This document shows, piece by piece, positions 34,464 through 43,918 of a stretch of 64,000 bases of DNA; the stretch's first letter is position 1; each line of letters starts with the position of its first letter. The notes under the pieces were generated by a model. The model saw only the letters and a program-made list of their open reading frames with translations. It ran no database searches and was not told the DNA's origin. This DNA is from Candidatus Tectomicrobia bacterium. Its GTDB lineage: Bacteria; UBA8248. The stretch is taken from the NCBI GenBank assembly GCA_016192135.1, contig JACPUR010000041.1:285164-349163 (forward strand), written 5' to 3'. The translations under genes were made by a program, and so were the position numbers.

Positions 34464-35027
34464 TCACATCTCCTCGGCCACCGACTTGCCCGCGCAGAAC
34501 ATCAGGAACAGCCCGAACAGGCCGAGGAGCCCCAGGCCGATGGCGTCCCAGCCGTAGGCGTCGAAGGGGGTGAAGAGCATCTCCTCCCCCCGGGCCATCG
34601 AGTACATCTTGACCTTGGGCCGATCGCCGCGCTGGTACTGCACCGGCGATCGGCCGTAGCCGGTGGCGACGGGACGGCTCAGGTGCTGCTCGTAGACGGC
34701 CTTCTCCACCTCCACCCGGTAGCAGCTCCCCGCCGCGACCTGGCTCACGAAGCCGTCCTGGACGAAGATCGCCCCGAGGGTGTGGTAGAAGACGGCGGCC
34801 TGGTTGCGGCCTTGAAGGTGGAGCTCCTTGGATGTCAGCGAAAAGCCCTTGCGGGAGCGCGTCGTGCGCTTGACGATGTCCATCGAGCGGACGCACAGGG
34901 AGGTCGTCACCAGCCCCTTCGGGATGACCACCCAAAGGCCGTAGCCGCTCCCCCCGGCCACTCCCAGCCCGAACAGGAACACGATCAGGATTCCCAGCGC
35001 GCTCTTCTTCTCTCCCCCCTGGCCCAC
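34464..35027 (-). CDS. Two-pass membrane protein, unknown
   Basis: The GTG at 35025-35027 follows GAGGAGGGGG and is preferred to farther upstream starts, giving 187 residues. An N-terminal membrane segment (ALGILIVFLFGLGVAGGSGY) and a C-terminal one (IGLGLLGLFGLFLMFCAGKS) flank a roughly 120-residue soluble region with beta-strand character (RNQAAVFYHTLGAIFVQDGF). The soluble part probably faces outside. No family was recognised and no operon partner is evident. Confidence 0.65.
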   Translation of the reverse strand: MGQGGEKKSALGILIVFLFGLGVAGGSGYGLWVVIPKGLVTTSLCVRSMDIVKRTTRSRKGFSLTSKELHLQGRNQAAVFYHTLGAIFVQDGFVSQVAAGSCYRVEVEKAVYEQHLSRPVATGYGRSPVQYQRGDRPKVKMYSMARGEEMLFTPFDAYGWDAIGLGLLGLFGLFLMFCAGKSVAEEM

Positions 35028-35289
35028 CGCCCCCCTCCTCTCGGTCGCTGGCAACGGCGAAATGCTTCCTCCGGACAGGCTCAGGCCCCTTTGTGCAATC
35101 CGCGGGCCCGGCCGGGCGGCCGGCCGCCGCGAATCCGGCGGATGAGTGTCCCTCGTCACTCGCCTGGCCCGGCGGCGCCCAGGAACTCCCGGCAAGGACA
35201 AGCCCAGCGCCCGCTTCCAGCCCGGCCCCGCCTTTTGTCAATACAAGTAAAGAGTGAAATGAACCGGACTCAGAGGGGGGCAGGCTGGG

Positions 35290-35994
35290 TCAGGTGGATT
35301 TCTTGACTTCAGGCGCCAGCTTTCCGCTGGTCCCGTTCGCGGAGGCGAGGAGGCCGCGCAGCCGGGAGACGGCGCTGTCCGGGCTGGTGAGGACCTTGAC
35401 CTCCACGCGCCTGGATACCGCCGGGAGCGCGCGGGCCATCGAGAACTGGGCGAGGAGGATGACGTCGCAGGGGCCGCCGTGGCGCGCGGCCTCCGCGATG
35501 AGGGCGTCGTGCAGCTCGGGGTTCTTGGACTCCAGCGCCTCGAGCGCCCCGGGGACGAAGCAGGGCTCGATCCGCACGTCCTTCCCGCGCAGGGCGGCCA
35601 GCTCGCGCAGCTCCTTCGCCATGGAGGGGATGGACTGCTCGAACGTGGCCATGAGGCGGACCCGCTTCCCCGCCTCGATCGCCTCCTCGAGCATGGCCTC
35701 GTTCGGCTTGAGGACCGGCACGTCCATCGAGGCGCGCGCGGCCTCGATGGAGACCCCGAACGCGGAGCAGGAGAAGAGGATGGCGTCCGCCCCCTGCGCC
35801 CGGCAGTCCCGGGCGAGGTCGGCGATGCGGGCGTGGATGCGGGGGGTCAGGCGGCCGGCCTCGGCCAGGTCGCGCGCCAGGGACTCGTCCAGGACGCCGA
35901 AGTGGCGGGCTTCGGGCCACAGCCGCTGGAAGGCTTCCTCCAATGGCGCGATCGCGAGACGCATCGCGTGGACGACGGCAATCCGGCGCGCCAT
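35290..35994 (-). CDS. Asp/Glu racemase-superfamily protein
   Basis: A 234-residue protein. The first active-site cysteine region is GADAILFSCSAFGVSIEAAR, and the N-terminal RRIAVVHAMRLAIAPLEEAF and KRVRLMATFEQSIPSMAKEL fit the aspartate/glutamate racemase or hydantoin-racemase fold. The second region, CDVILLAQFSMARALPAVS, has no cysteine at the usual place (C-x-G/A-x-A/S), so two-base racemisation is unlikely. A decarboxylase- or isomerase-type relative is possible. Confidence 0.75.
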   Translation of the reverse strand: MARRIAVVHAMRLAIAPLEEAFQRLWPEARHFGVLDESLARDLAEAGRLTPRIHARIADLARDCRAQGADAILFSCSAFGVSIEAARASMDVPVLKPNEAMLEEAIEAGKRVRLMATFEQSIPSMAKELRELAALRGKDVRIEPCFVPGALEALESKNPELHDALIAEAARHGGPCDVILLAQFSMARALPAVSRRVEVKVLTSPDSAVSRLRGLLASANGTSGKLAPEVKKST

Positions 35995-36141
35995 GATCGG
36001 GCGGAAGCCTCCAAAATCCGCTGGAAAGAAGCCGGCGGATTCTAATTCATATCGTCCGGGCGCCGCAACCTCTTGAGAAAATTCGCGGAACAGGCGCGCA
36101 AAGGGCCCGGAAGGCGAAAGCCCGCAATCTCGGTCGGAGGT

Positions 36142-37182
36142 TCAGCACTCCAGCACGACCTTGACGGCTCCGTCCTTCTTCCGCCGGAAGACCTCGAACG
36201 CCTCGGCGAACTGGTCGAGCCGGAAGACATGGGTGTTGATCGCGCTGCTGTCGATCCGGCCGCTGCGATAGGCCCGGATGGCGCGAGCGACCGCGCGGTC
36301 GCCCTCGCCGCGCACCCCGTAGATTGTGATCTGGTCGAGCGGCACGCGGTTGAGAGGCGCCGGGACGGGCTCTCCCCCCGCGATGCCCAGGAGGAGCACC
36401 CGGCCGCCGCGCCGCACCCGCTGGATCGATTCCGCCTGCAGGGACGGCAGCCCCGCCGCCTCCACCACCAGGTCGGGCCCTCCGCGCCAGCCCCGCGCCT
36501 CGAGCGCGGCGTCGAGATCTTCCGCGCCCGCCTGGACGGTCACTTCCGCCCCGAGCTTGCGGGCCAGATCGAGCCGCGAGGCCACGGGGTCCACGATGCA
36601 CACCTCCCCCGCCCCCAGGTGGCGTGCGAACTGCATGGTCAGCAGGCCGATCGCGCCCGCGCCGAACACCAGCACGCGATCCCCCGTCTCCACCCCGCAG
36701 CGCTCCAGCCCCACCACCGCCGTCCCCGCCGTGGTCATCAGGGTGCCCGCGGTGTAGCTCATCCCCTCGGGGAGGTGGTGCAGCACCTTGGCGGGCACCG
36801 CGCAGTACTGGGCGAAGCCCCCGTTCGAGGTGATGCCGATCTGCCGGTGGACCTGCCGGCGGCCGTAGTTCTCGCAGATGGTGTAGTAGCCCCGCAGGCA
36901 GTTCGTGCACTTCCCGCAGCCGGCGTGGCTCTCGGTGGCCACCCGGTCCCCGGGCTTGAACCCCTCGGCGCGCGCGCCCGCCCGCACCACCTCGCCCGTC
37001 CACTCATGCCCCGGGATCAGGGGATACACCACTCCCGGCATGTGGCCCTCGATGAGGTGGATGTCCGACCCGCAGAAGCTGCAGGCCCGCACCCGGACGA
37101 GCACCTCCTCGGTTCCCGGCTCGGGGTCGGGATGCTCCACCACCTGGAACGCATGAGGCTTCTCCACCCAGACCGCCCGCAT
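36142..37182 (-). CDS. Zinc-dependent medium-chain alcohol dehydrogenase
   Basis: A 346-residue MDR enzyme. Catalytic zinc ligands are at CSFCGSDIH and PGHEWTGEVV. The structural zinc loop CGKCTNCLRGYYTIC has four cysteines. The NAD(P)-binding motif is VLVFGAGAIGLL. The layout resembles L-threonine or sorbitol dehydrogenases, but the substrate cannot be fixed. It is transcribed away from the molybdopterin enzyme gene, with about 180 bp between their starts for divergent promoters. Confidence 0.9.
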   Translation of the reverse strand: MRAVWVEKPHAFQVVEHPDPEPGTEEVLVRVRACSFCGSDIHLIEGHMPGVVYPLIPGHEWTGEVVRAGARAEGFKPGDRVATESHAGCGKCTNCLRGYYTICENYGRRQVHRQIGITSNGGFAQYCAVPAKVLHHLPEGMSYTAGTLMTTAGTAVVGLERCGVETGDRVLVFGAGAIGLLTMQFARHLGAGEVCIVDPVASRLDLARKLGAEVTVQAGAEDLDAALEARGWRGGPDLVVEAAGLPSLQAESIQRVRRGGRVLLLGIAGGEPVPAPLNRVPLDQITIYGVRGEGDRAVARAIRAYRSGRIDSSAINTHVFRLDQFAEAFEVFRRKKDGAVKVVLEC

Positions 37183-37360
37183 CCTCCCTCCTCCTCACGA
37201 TAAGCCTTTAAAAACAGCCCTTTTCAGACTTTTCTGTCATTCACCGGGCTGAGCGTAATTACAAGAGTACAACATCCCTATATATTATATCCATTGGCCG
37301 CGCCACCGCGGCCCCCGGCCCGGGCGGGCGCGGAGAGGAACTTCCGTGGAGGCGGGCGAC

Positions 37361-39655
37361 ATGACTCTTAGGCACACCATCGGCAAGAGCTTCCCCCGGG
37401 CGAATGGTTCCCTGCTCGCCTCCGGATCGGCTCCCTACGTGGACGACCTCCGGCCGGCCGGCGTCCTCTACGGCGCCGTCCTCCGGGCCGGGCGCCCCCA
37501 CGCGCGCATCCTCCGCATTGACACCCGGCGGGCCGAGCGGGCCCCGGGGGTGGCCTGCGTCATCACGGGCCACGACATCCCCGTGAACGCCTACGGGCCC
37601 CACCTCCAGGACCAGCCCGTCCTGTGCACGGACAAAGTCCGCTACGAGGGAGACCCCGTCGGCGCCCTCTGCGCCGAGAGCTGGGAGGCGGCGGCCGAGG
37701 CCGTCCGCCTCATTCAGGTCGAGTACGAGGACCTCCCCGTCGTCACCGATCCCGAGGAGGCCATCCGCCCCGGCTGCACCCTGCTCCACGAGAACCACCC
37801 GACCGGGAACATCGTCCTGGAGTGGAGGGTGCGGCGCGGGGACGTGGGGGCGGGCTTCGCCGAGGCGGACTTCATCGTCGAGGAGCGCTACCAGAGCCGC
37901 ACCCAGGAGCACGTCTCGATGGAGACCCACATCTGCCTGGCCGAGACGGACGCCTCCGGAAAGCTCGCGATCCACGTCTCCTCCCAGACGCCCTACCAGA
38001 TGCGCTTCAGCATCGCCCGGGTCCTCAAGCTGCCCATCTCCCGGGTGCGGGTGCTCTGCCCCTCCACGGGCGGAGGGTTCGGCGGCAAGCACGAGAGCGT
38101 GATCGAGCCCCTCGCCGCGCTCTGCGCCATGAAGACCCGGCGGCCCGTCAAGTTCCGCATGACGCGCGAGGAGGAGTTCACCGCCTCGACGGTCCGCCAC
38201 TCCATCGTCATGGACTACAAGACGGGCGTCACCAAGGACGGGCGGATCACGGCGAGCCAAATCCTCCTCCTCCTCGACGGAGGCGCCTACTGCTCCTACG
38301 GCGAGACCACCGCCTCGAAGGCCGCCCTCATGGGGGCGGGCCCCTACCGGGTCCCCCACCTCCACGTGGACTCCACCCTCATCTACACCAACAACGGGGT
38401 CGCGGGGGCCGTGCGCGGCTTCGGGGTCACCCAGACGACCTACGCCTGCGAATGCCACATGGACACCATCGCCAAGCGGCTGGGGGTGGACCCCCTGGAG
38501 TTCCGCCGCCGCAACGCGATGGAGGCCGGGGACAAGGCCCACAGCGGCGACGTCATCCAAAGCTGCGGGTTCGCCGAGTCCCTGGAGGCCGCGGCGCGCG
38601 AGGTGAAGTGGGAGGCCATCGGGGGCGGGCGCCCCTCGGCCTGCGGCCGCAAGCGCCGGGGCCGCGGGCTGGCCGCGATGATCTATCCGGTGGGCTTCAC
38701 CGCCGCGCCCAACCCCAGCTCCGCCTTCGCCCGCGTGAACGAGGACGCCACCCTCACCATCTGGAGCGGCTGCGCCGACGTGGGCCAGGGCGCCCACATC
38801 ATCCTCCGCCAGATCGCCGCCGAGGAGCTGGGGGTGGGACTCGACAGCGTCCAGATCGTCACCGGCGACACGGACGCCGTCCCCTACGACCAGGGCTCGG
38901 TCGCGAGCCGCGTCACTCACATCGGGGGCAACGCCGTCCGCCAGGCCGTGGCCCGTGCCAAGGGCTTTCTCCTGCGGAAGGCCGCCCAGATGCTCGAGGC
39001 GGCGGAGGACGACCTCGAGATCGCGGAGGGCCGTATCTCCGTCAAGGGCGCCCCGGACCGCAGCCGCTCCCTGGCCGAGGTCGCGCTCAAGTGCCACCGC
39101 GACGGCGAGATGCCCATCGCCGAGGGCTCCTACACCCCGCCCGGCCAGTACCTCGACAAGAAGACGGGCCAGGGCAAGCCCTACGACTGCTACGTCTTCG
39201 CCGCCCACGCCGCCGAGGTCGAGGTGGACGTGGACACGGGCGAGTGCCGCGTCCTCCAGCTCGCCGCCGCGCACGACGTGGGCCAGGCGGTCAACCCGAT
39301 GAACGTGGAGGGCCAGATCGAGGGCGGCTCCCTCCAGGGCTACGGTTTCGGGATGATGGAGCGCATCGTCTACAAGCGCGGCATCGCCCAGAACCCGAAC
39401 CTCGACGACTACCTCATCCCCACCGCCCTGGACACCCCCGGCCGGATGAAGGCCATCATCGTCGAGGCCCCCGAGCCCACGGGGCCCTTCGGGGCGAAGG
39501 GCGTGGCCGAGCCCGCCCTGAATCCCACGACGCCCGCCATCCTGAACGCCATCTACGACGCCGTGGGGGCCCGCATCACCGATCTCCCCGCCACGCCCGA
39601 GGCCATCCTCCGGGCCATGGGGGGGCTCAACGGCAACGGAAACGGCAAGCACTAG
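37361..39655 (+). CDS. Xanthine dehydrogenase-family molybdopterin-binding subunit
   Basis: Starting from ATG 37361 (GGAGG eight bases before; a GTG at 37346 is the alternative), this is a 764-residue large subunit of the XDH/CoxL family. The N-terminal hammerhead domain is PYVDDLRPAGVLYGAVLRA. Molybdopterin-binding loops include TGGGFGGKHESVIEPLAALC and GAVRGFGVTQTTYACE. The C-terminal GAKGVAEPALNPTTPAI holds the catalytic glutamate. Such subunits normally work with an FAD subunit and a 2Fe-2S subunit, and neither is adjacent here. The oxidised substrate is unknown. The thiolase-like gene follows after about 140 bp. Confidence 0.9.
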   Translation: MTLRHTIGKSFPRANGSLLASGSAPYVDDLRPAGVLYGAVLRAGRPHARILRIDTRRAERAPGVACVITGHDIPVNAYGPHLQDQPVLCTDKVRYEGDPVGALCAESWEAAAEAVRLIQVEYEDLPVVTDPEEAIRPGCTLLHENHPTGNIVLEWRVRRGDVGAGFAEADFIVEERYQSRTQEHVSMETHICLAETDASGKLAIHVSSQTPYQMRFSIARVLKLPISRVRVLCPSTGGGFGGKHESVIEPLAALCAMKTRRPVKFRMTREEEFTASTVRHSIVMDYKTGVTKDGRITASQILLLLDGGAYCSYGETTASKAALMGAGPYRVPHLHVDSTLIYTNNGVAGAVRGFGVTQTTYACECHMDTIAKRLGVDPLEFRRRNAMEAGDKAHSGDVIQSCGFAESLEAAAREVKWEAIGGGRPSACGRKRRGRGLAAMIYPVGFTAAPNPSSAFARVNEDATLTIWSGCADVGQGAHIILRQIAAEELGVGLDSVQIVTGDTDAVPYDQGSVASRVTHIGGNAVRQAVARAKGFLLRKAAQMLEAAEDDLEIAEGRISVKGAPDRSRSLAEVALKCHRDGEMPIAEGSYTPPGQYLDKKTGQGKPYDCYVFAAHAAEVEVDVDTGECRVLQLAAAHDVGQAVNPMNVEGQIEGGSLQGYGFGMMERIVYKRGIAQNPNLDDYLIPTALDTPGRMKAIIVEAPEPTGPFGAKGVAEPALNPTTPAILNAIYDAVGARITDLPATPEAILRAMGGLNGNGNGKH

Positions 39656-39798
39656 CCTTCTTCTTCCCCCGCCCCCCGCCGGGGGCGGGGGGGCTCCTCC
39701 GCCCCGGTCCGTGCTAGAATTTTCCCGCGGTTGACGCTCATTCTCTTTCGCCGCGCGCGGCCGCCTTCCGCGCGGGGGCACCGGCCGGGGCGGACGCT

Positions 39799-41220
39799 TT
39801 GGACACCTACGTCGCCGGGGGCGGGCTCTCCCGCTTCGGCAAACGATCCGAATCCATGCAGCAGCTCATGGCCGAGGCCGCCGAGGTGGCCTTCGCCGAG
39901 GCCCGGGCCCACGGGGTGACCCGCGAGAGCGTGGAGGCCGTGGTCGTGGGCATCCTGAACCCGGCGGAGTTCCTCGACGAGGGCAACTCCGCCAGCCTCA
40001 TCACCGACTCCCTCGGGCTCGCCGGGGCCGCCGCCTGGCGGGTCGAGACCGCCTCCTCCACCGGGGCCGCCGCCCTCCACTCCGCCTGCCACGCCGTGGC
40101 CGCCGGGCGCTTCCGCACCGTGCTCGTGCTGGGGGGCGAGAAGAAGAGCCACCAGGACACCGCCCAGGTCACGGCGCGCCTCGCGCGCATGATCGACCGT
40201 TCCGAGCGGCGGATGGGCGCGACCATGACCTCCCTCGCCGCCCTCATCGCCGAGTACTACCGCCGCGCCCACCGCATCGGCCCCGAGGCCTTCGAGGTCA
40301 TGCGCGGGCGCGTCGCCGTGAAGAACCGCCGCAACGGCTGCGCGAACCCGAAGGCCCACTTCCGGCGCGAGCTCACCCTCGAGCAGTTCTCCGCGAGCCG
40401 CCACGTCTCCACCCCCCTCCGGCTCTTCGACTGCGGCCCCATCTCGGACGGCGCCGCCGCCCTGATCGTCACCTCCCGGCGCACCCCGCTCCGGGTGAGC
40501 GGCCTCGGCCACGCCACCGACACCCAGGCCCTCTCGCGCCGGAGCCACCTCGCCTTCTTCGCCTCGACGCGCCGGGCCGCCGCCCAGGCCTACCGGATGG
40601 CGGGGATCGGGCCCTCCGACATCGAGCTGGCCGAGGTGCACGACGCCTTCACCGCCATCGAGATCATGTCGGCCGAGGACCTGGGCCTCTTCCCGCCCGG
40701 CGCCTACGGCGCGGCCCTCCAGGCGGGGCGCGTGGACCCGGGCGGCGATCTGCCCGTCAACGCCTCCGGCGGGCTCCTCGCGCGCGGCCACCCCATCGGG
40801 GCCTCGGGCCTCGCCCAGGTGATCGAGCTCTCCCGGCGCCTCGGGCGGGAGGGCGTCCGGCGCGGGGGGCCGCCCCGGCGCGGGGTGGCCCTCAGCATGG
40901 GCGGCCTGGCGACGAACAACCTCGTCACCGTGCTGGAGCTGGAGGGGGCATCTCCGCCGGATGACGGCGCTCCCCTGCCCGCCGTCCCCGAGGCCCCCCA
41001 GGCGCCGCTCGATGCGCCCGACCCGGAGGGCGGGGTGGTGCGCGCCTCGACCACCCTCTTCTCGCCCCCCGCCGGCTTCGAGGGGCCGCTCCACTTCGCC
41101 CTGGTGGAGGGCCGGGCGGAGGGCCTCTCGCGCACCGTGCTCGCCCGCGCCCCCCGCCCGGTGGAGGCGGAGGAGAGGGTGCGGCTCGCGCGGACGGAGC
41201 GGGGCCTCTTCATCCTCTAG
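39799..41220 (+). CDS. SCP-x-type thiolase-fold protein fused to a C-terminal extension, nucleophile Cys absent
   Basis: A 473-residue protein starting at TTG. It has the thiolase fold: GGGLSRFGK at the N-terminus, then VETASSTGAAALHSACHAVA where the acyl-accepting cysteine is expected (typically N-C-S-T-G), replaced by S-S-T-G. The C-terminal sites VHDAFTAIEIM and VNASGGLLARGHPIGASGLA are kept. Residues from about 390 form an OB-fold-like tail (STTLFSPPAGFEGPLHFALV). Without the cysteine, normal Claisen chemistry is doubtful. Lipid-transfer or scaffolding roles are known for thiolase relatives. Confidence 0.8.
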   Translation: MDTYVAGGGLSRFGKRSESMQQLMAEAAEVAFAEARAHGVTRESVEAVVVGILNPAEFLDEGNSASLITDSLGLAGAAAWRVETASSTGAAALHSACHAVAAGRFRTVLVLGGEKKSHQDTAQVTARLARMIDRSERRMGATMTSLAALIAEYYRRAHRIGPEAFEVMRGRVAVKNRRNGCANPKAHFRRELTLEQFSASRHVSTPLRLFDCGPISDGAAALIVTSRRTPLRVSGLGHATDTQALSRRSHLAFFASTRRAAAQAYRMAGIGPSDIELAEVHDAFTAIEIMSAEDLGLFPPGAYGAALQAGRVDPGGDLPVNASGGLLARGHPIGASGLAQVIELSRRLGREGVRRGGPPRRGVALSMGGLATNNLVTVLELEGASPPDDGAPLPAVPEAPQAPLDAPDPEGGVVRASTTLFSPPAGFEGPLHFALVEGRAEGLSRTVLARAPRPVEAEERVRLARTERGLFIL

Positions 41221-41548
41221 CTGTGAAATCGAAGCAGGCCTGCGCCCATGTGCCTGTTCCTCAGCGTTCTCTCTGCAGGTTCTGCCCCCCTCTCCCCATG
41301 GGAGAGGGGTCGGGGGTGAGGGGCCGCGGCGCCGGGCCTCCCTCACCCGGAGCATCCAAGCGGCGGGCCGCCCGGATGCTCCACCCTCTCCCAAAGGGAG
41401 AGGGCCTTTGCCCTCCGCAGGGGGCTACGGCCTCCGACCTTCAGTCGGCCGTAGCCGACTTTCGGCCGGCGCAGGCCGAAGAAGATGAAGATCGCCCCAC
41501 GGAATGAACAACGTGGTTGGATTCCATATCTAGCCCCAAGGAGGACGC
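41221..41548. repeat. Gene-free interval with CCCTCTCCC-type inverted repeats
   Basis: Two hairpins of the type CTCTCCCC-ATG-GGAGAGGGG (near 41288) and CCCTCTCCC-AAA-GGGAGAGGG (near 41385-41405) occur. A GGCTACGGCC/GGCCGTAGCC pair and a GGCCGGCGCAGGCC repeat follow (41424-41480). They belong to the short dispersed inverted repeats seen elsewhere in the window. No gene. Confidence 0.65.
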
Positions 41549-42652
41549 ATGGCCGACGTCATCGTCGCGGGCGGAGGGGTGATGGGCCTCGCCTGCGCCC
41601 GGGAGCTGGCCCTCGCGGGGCGGGAGGTCCTTCTGCTGGAGAAGGGCCGCACGGGCTCGGGCGCCACCTGGGCCTCGGCGGGCATCGTCTCGACCCACGG
41701 CACGGCCGGGCGCGCGGACCGGGGCGGGGAGGCGGGGCTCAGGCTGCGCAGGGCCTCCTTTCCCCTCTGGCCCGGCTTCGCCCGCGCCCTCCAGGAAGAG
41801 AGCGGCCTCGACCCCGAGTTCCGCGAGACGGGCGTCCTCCTCCTCGCCCTGGACGAGGGGCAGGCGCGCGAGCTCCAGGCGGAGCCGGGGACGCATGCCC
41901 TCGGCGAGGGGCGCTGGCTCGGCGCCGCCGAGCTCCGGGAGGCCGAGCCCGCGCTCTCGGACCGCCTGCCGGGGGCGCTCCTCCTCCCGGGCGGGAGCGT
42001 GGACCCGCGCAAGCTCGCGCCCGCGCTCGCCCTCGCCTGCCGCCGCCTGGGGGTGGAGATACGGGAGGGCCAGCTCGTCCGGGAACTGCTCGTGGAGGGA
42101 GGCCGGGCGCGCGGGGTGCGCACCCTCGACGGCGAGGCCGGGGCCCCGGCCGTCCTCGTCTGCGCGGGAGTGGGGAGCCGGGAGCTGCCCGGGCTCGCGC
42201 CCGCGCCCCCCATCCTCCCCCAGCGGGGCCAGATCCTCTCCCTGGACGCGCGGGGCATCGGTCCGCGCCGCGTGCTCATCACCCCGGAGGACCCCTACTT
42301 CGTCCCCCGGGCGGACGGCCGCCTCGTGCTGGGGGCGACGCGGGAGCTCGCGGGGGAGGACCCGCGCCTGACCGCCGGGGGGCTCGCCTGGCTCCTCACC
42401 TCGGGCATCCGCGTCATCCCCGCCCTCGCCCATGCCCCCATCGAGGAGACCTGGACGGGCTTCCGGCCCCTCTCGGCGGACGGCCTCCCGCTCATCGGCC
42501 CGGGGCGCCTGGAGGGCCTCTTCTTCTGCGCCGGGCACGGCCCCACGGGCATCGGCCCCGCCCCGGCCAGCGCCCGGCTCGCCGCCGCCCTCCTCCTGGG
42601 CGAGGCGCCGCCCCTCGACCCCGCCCCTTACGACCCCCGGCGGTTCGGGTGA
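41549..42652 (+). CDS. FAD-dependent amine oxidase (glycine oxidase/ThiO-like)
   Basis: A 367-residue DAO-family flavoenzyme with ATG behind AAGGAGG. The ADP-binding fold is DVIVAGGGVMGLACARELAL, followed by TGSGATWASAGIVSTHG. Residues from about 130 form the substrate domain, with LLLPGGSVDPRKLAPAL. The C-terminal EETWTGFRPLSADGLPLIGP, then FFCAGHGPTGIGPAPASA, are characteristic of glycine oxidases. ThiO makes dehydroglycine for the thiazole of thiamine. No other thi gene adjoins, so another amine substrate is equally possible. Confidence 0.82.
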   Translation: MADVIVAGGGVMGLACARELALAGREVLLLEKGRTGSGATWASAGIVSTHGTAGRADRGGEAGLRLRRASFPLWPGFARALQEESGLDPEFRETGVLLLALDEGQARELQAEPGTHALGEGRWLGAAELREAEPALSDRLPGALLLPGGSVDPRKLAPALALACRRLGVEIREGQLVRELLVEGGRARGVRTLDGEAGAPAVLVCAGVGSRELPGLAPAPPILPQRGQILSLDARGIGPRRVLITPEDPYFVPRADGRLVLGATRELAGEDPRLTAGGLAWLLTSGIRVIPALAHAPIEETWTGFRPLSADGLPLIGPGRLEGLFFCAGHGPTGIGPAPASARLAAALLLGEAPPLDPAPYDPRRFG

Positions 42653-43242
42653 GGCCCTCGTCGAATCGTCGACCGGCCCACCCGAAAAAAAGGGGCTTTA
42701 TGCGTCAATATCCATGCTTTATCCGTCACTAGGCGAGACAAGCTGCCGGAGGGCGAACACGAGGTTCGCCCCTACGAAGGCCCGGGCGCGATGCCCCCGT
42801 GGGGAAGATACCTCCCTGGCGCCGAGGGGGCGTCACCGCAATTTCGCGCAGGTTCATGGTTGGAAAGAATTTTTTGGGGGGAGGCGGAATGTGACGCGGA
42901 ACAGCGGCGGCCTGGCCGCCCGCGTTTCGAATCTCCCTCCCCCTCCGGGGAGGCCCCAAGGGCCGGTGGGGTAAAGTGTCACCCATGTGCCCGGTCTGAT
43001 GTGTTACCCATGTAGCCGGTTGCACAGCGGGGGAAATGCCGCGAGCGGCCTCCCTCCCCCCTCGGGCCCGTGCGGGCCCGACCTCCCAAAGGGAGGGGGC
43101 AGACCAGTCATCCCGGCTGTGGTGTCCTCCTTCCCGGGGCAGGCACGGGGGCCTGCCCCTACGGTTTCCACCCATCGAATGCAAGGGGCGAGGCACGCCT
43201 CGCCCCTACGGACGGAAAGTCCCGCATCTCAGCCGCCGGCCA
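42653..43242. repeat. Gene-free interval with IS481-like end and palindromic repeats
   Basis: 590 bp without a gene. It contains three copies of a hairpin ending CGCCCCTACG-like (about 42751-42776, 43137-43163, 43184-43212), a CTCCCTTTGGGAGGT-like hairpin near 43080, and an IS481-like direct repeat at 42976-43020. It appears to be a collecting site for small repeats. Confidence 0.65.
42976..43020. repeat. IS481-type terminal direct repeat remnant
   Basis: GTGTCACCCATGTGCCCGGT (42976-42995) is repeated with three changes as GTGTTACCCATGTAGCCGGT (43001-43020), a 25-bp period. Paired TGTCACCCATGT / TGTTACCCATGT blocks are typical of IS481-family ends, as remembered from the family. No transposase is present, so this is a solo end. 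Confidence 0.55.
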
Positions 43243-43833
43243 TCACACCCCGAAATCCTTGACCTCGCTCTCCCCCAGCCCCAGGGCGTGGCCCATCTCG
43301 TGGAGGAGGAGCTCCCCGATGAGGCGGCGCCAGGCGCGGCGGTCCCGCCCGCACTCGTCCTTCACCAGGGCGGCGTAGATCTCGATGGCGTTCATGGCCG
43401 GGTGCCAGATGGCCGTGGGGAGGTAGCCCACGTCCTTCACCGTCTCGGGCGTGGGGAGGTCCATCAGGCGCACCGGGATGCCGCGTTTCTCGATCTCCCG
43501 GCGCATGTCCGGGTGGATGTCCTCGGCGAGCGAGCGCTCGAGGATGGCCTCCATCTCGTCGATCTCCTCCTCGGAGACCTCGGGCAGCTCCCTCTCCATC
43601 CAGCGCTGGATCTCGCGCACGTCCTCGGGGAGGGGCGGCTCGTCCCCCTCCTCCTCGGGGCCCCGCAGGGCCTCGCGGTAGTCCTGGAGCCTCGTGGTGC
43701 GCGCCGCGAGGAAGTAGAGCCCCGCCCCCACCGCCGCGAGCCCCGCCAGGGCCAGGAGCCCCAGCACGGGCGCCAGGATGGGCTCCCACCACCAGGGCTG
43801 CAGGAAATCCCAGTCGCCGAGAATGGAGGACAT
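43243..43833 (-). CDS. Membrane-anchored zincin-like metallopeptidase
   Basis: A 196-residue protein. A membrane segment lies at residues about 18-43 (PILAPVLGLLALAGLAAVGA), followed by a charged linker. The C-terminus contains LIGELLLHEMGHALGLGESE near residues 170-190, which is HExxHxxG followed by an acidic residue, as in the small zincin_1 metallopeptidases. IPVRLMDLPTPETVKDV and NAIEIYAALVKDECG fit the same family. It may act on surface proteins; the target is unknown. Confidence 0.8.
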   Translation of the reverse strand: MSSILGDWDFLQPWWWEPILAPVLGLLALAGLAAVGAGLYFLAARTTRLQDYREALRGPEEEGDEPPLPEDVREIQRWMERELPEVSEEEIDEMEAILERSLAEDIHPDMRREIEKRGIPVRLMDLPTPETVKDVGYLPTAIWHPAMNAIEIYAALVKDECGRDRRAWRRLIGELLLHEMGHALGLGESEVKDFGV

Positions 43834-43918
43834 GGGGAAACCTCGCCAGACGAGCGGCCCAGCCCGCTTGTCATCCTGAGCGTAGCGAAGGATCTGCGTA
43901 CTGCGCCACCTGCCTGAA

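Noticed and set aside
37259-39781. 840-codon open frame on the minus strand opposite the molybdopterin enzyme gene
   Set aside because: It is composed of Gly/Ala/Arg/His/Asp-rich low-complexity text, the mirror of a GC-rich gene. The plus-strand protein has full family motifs.
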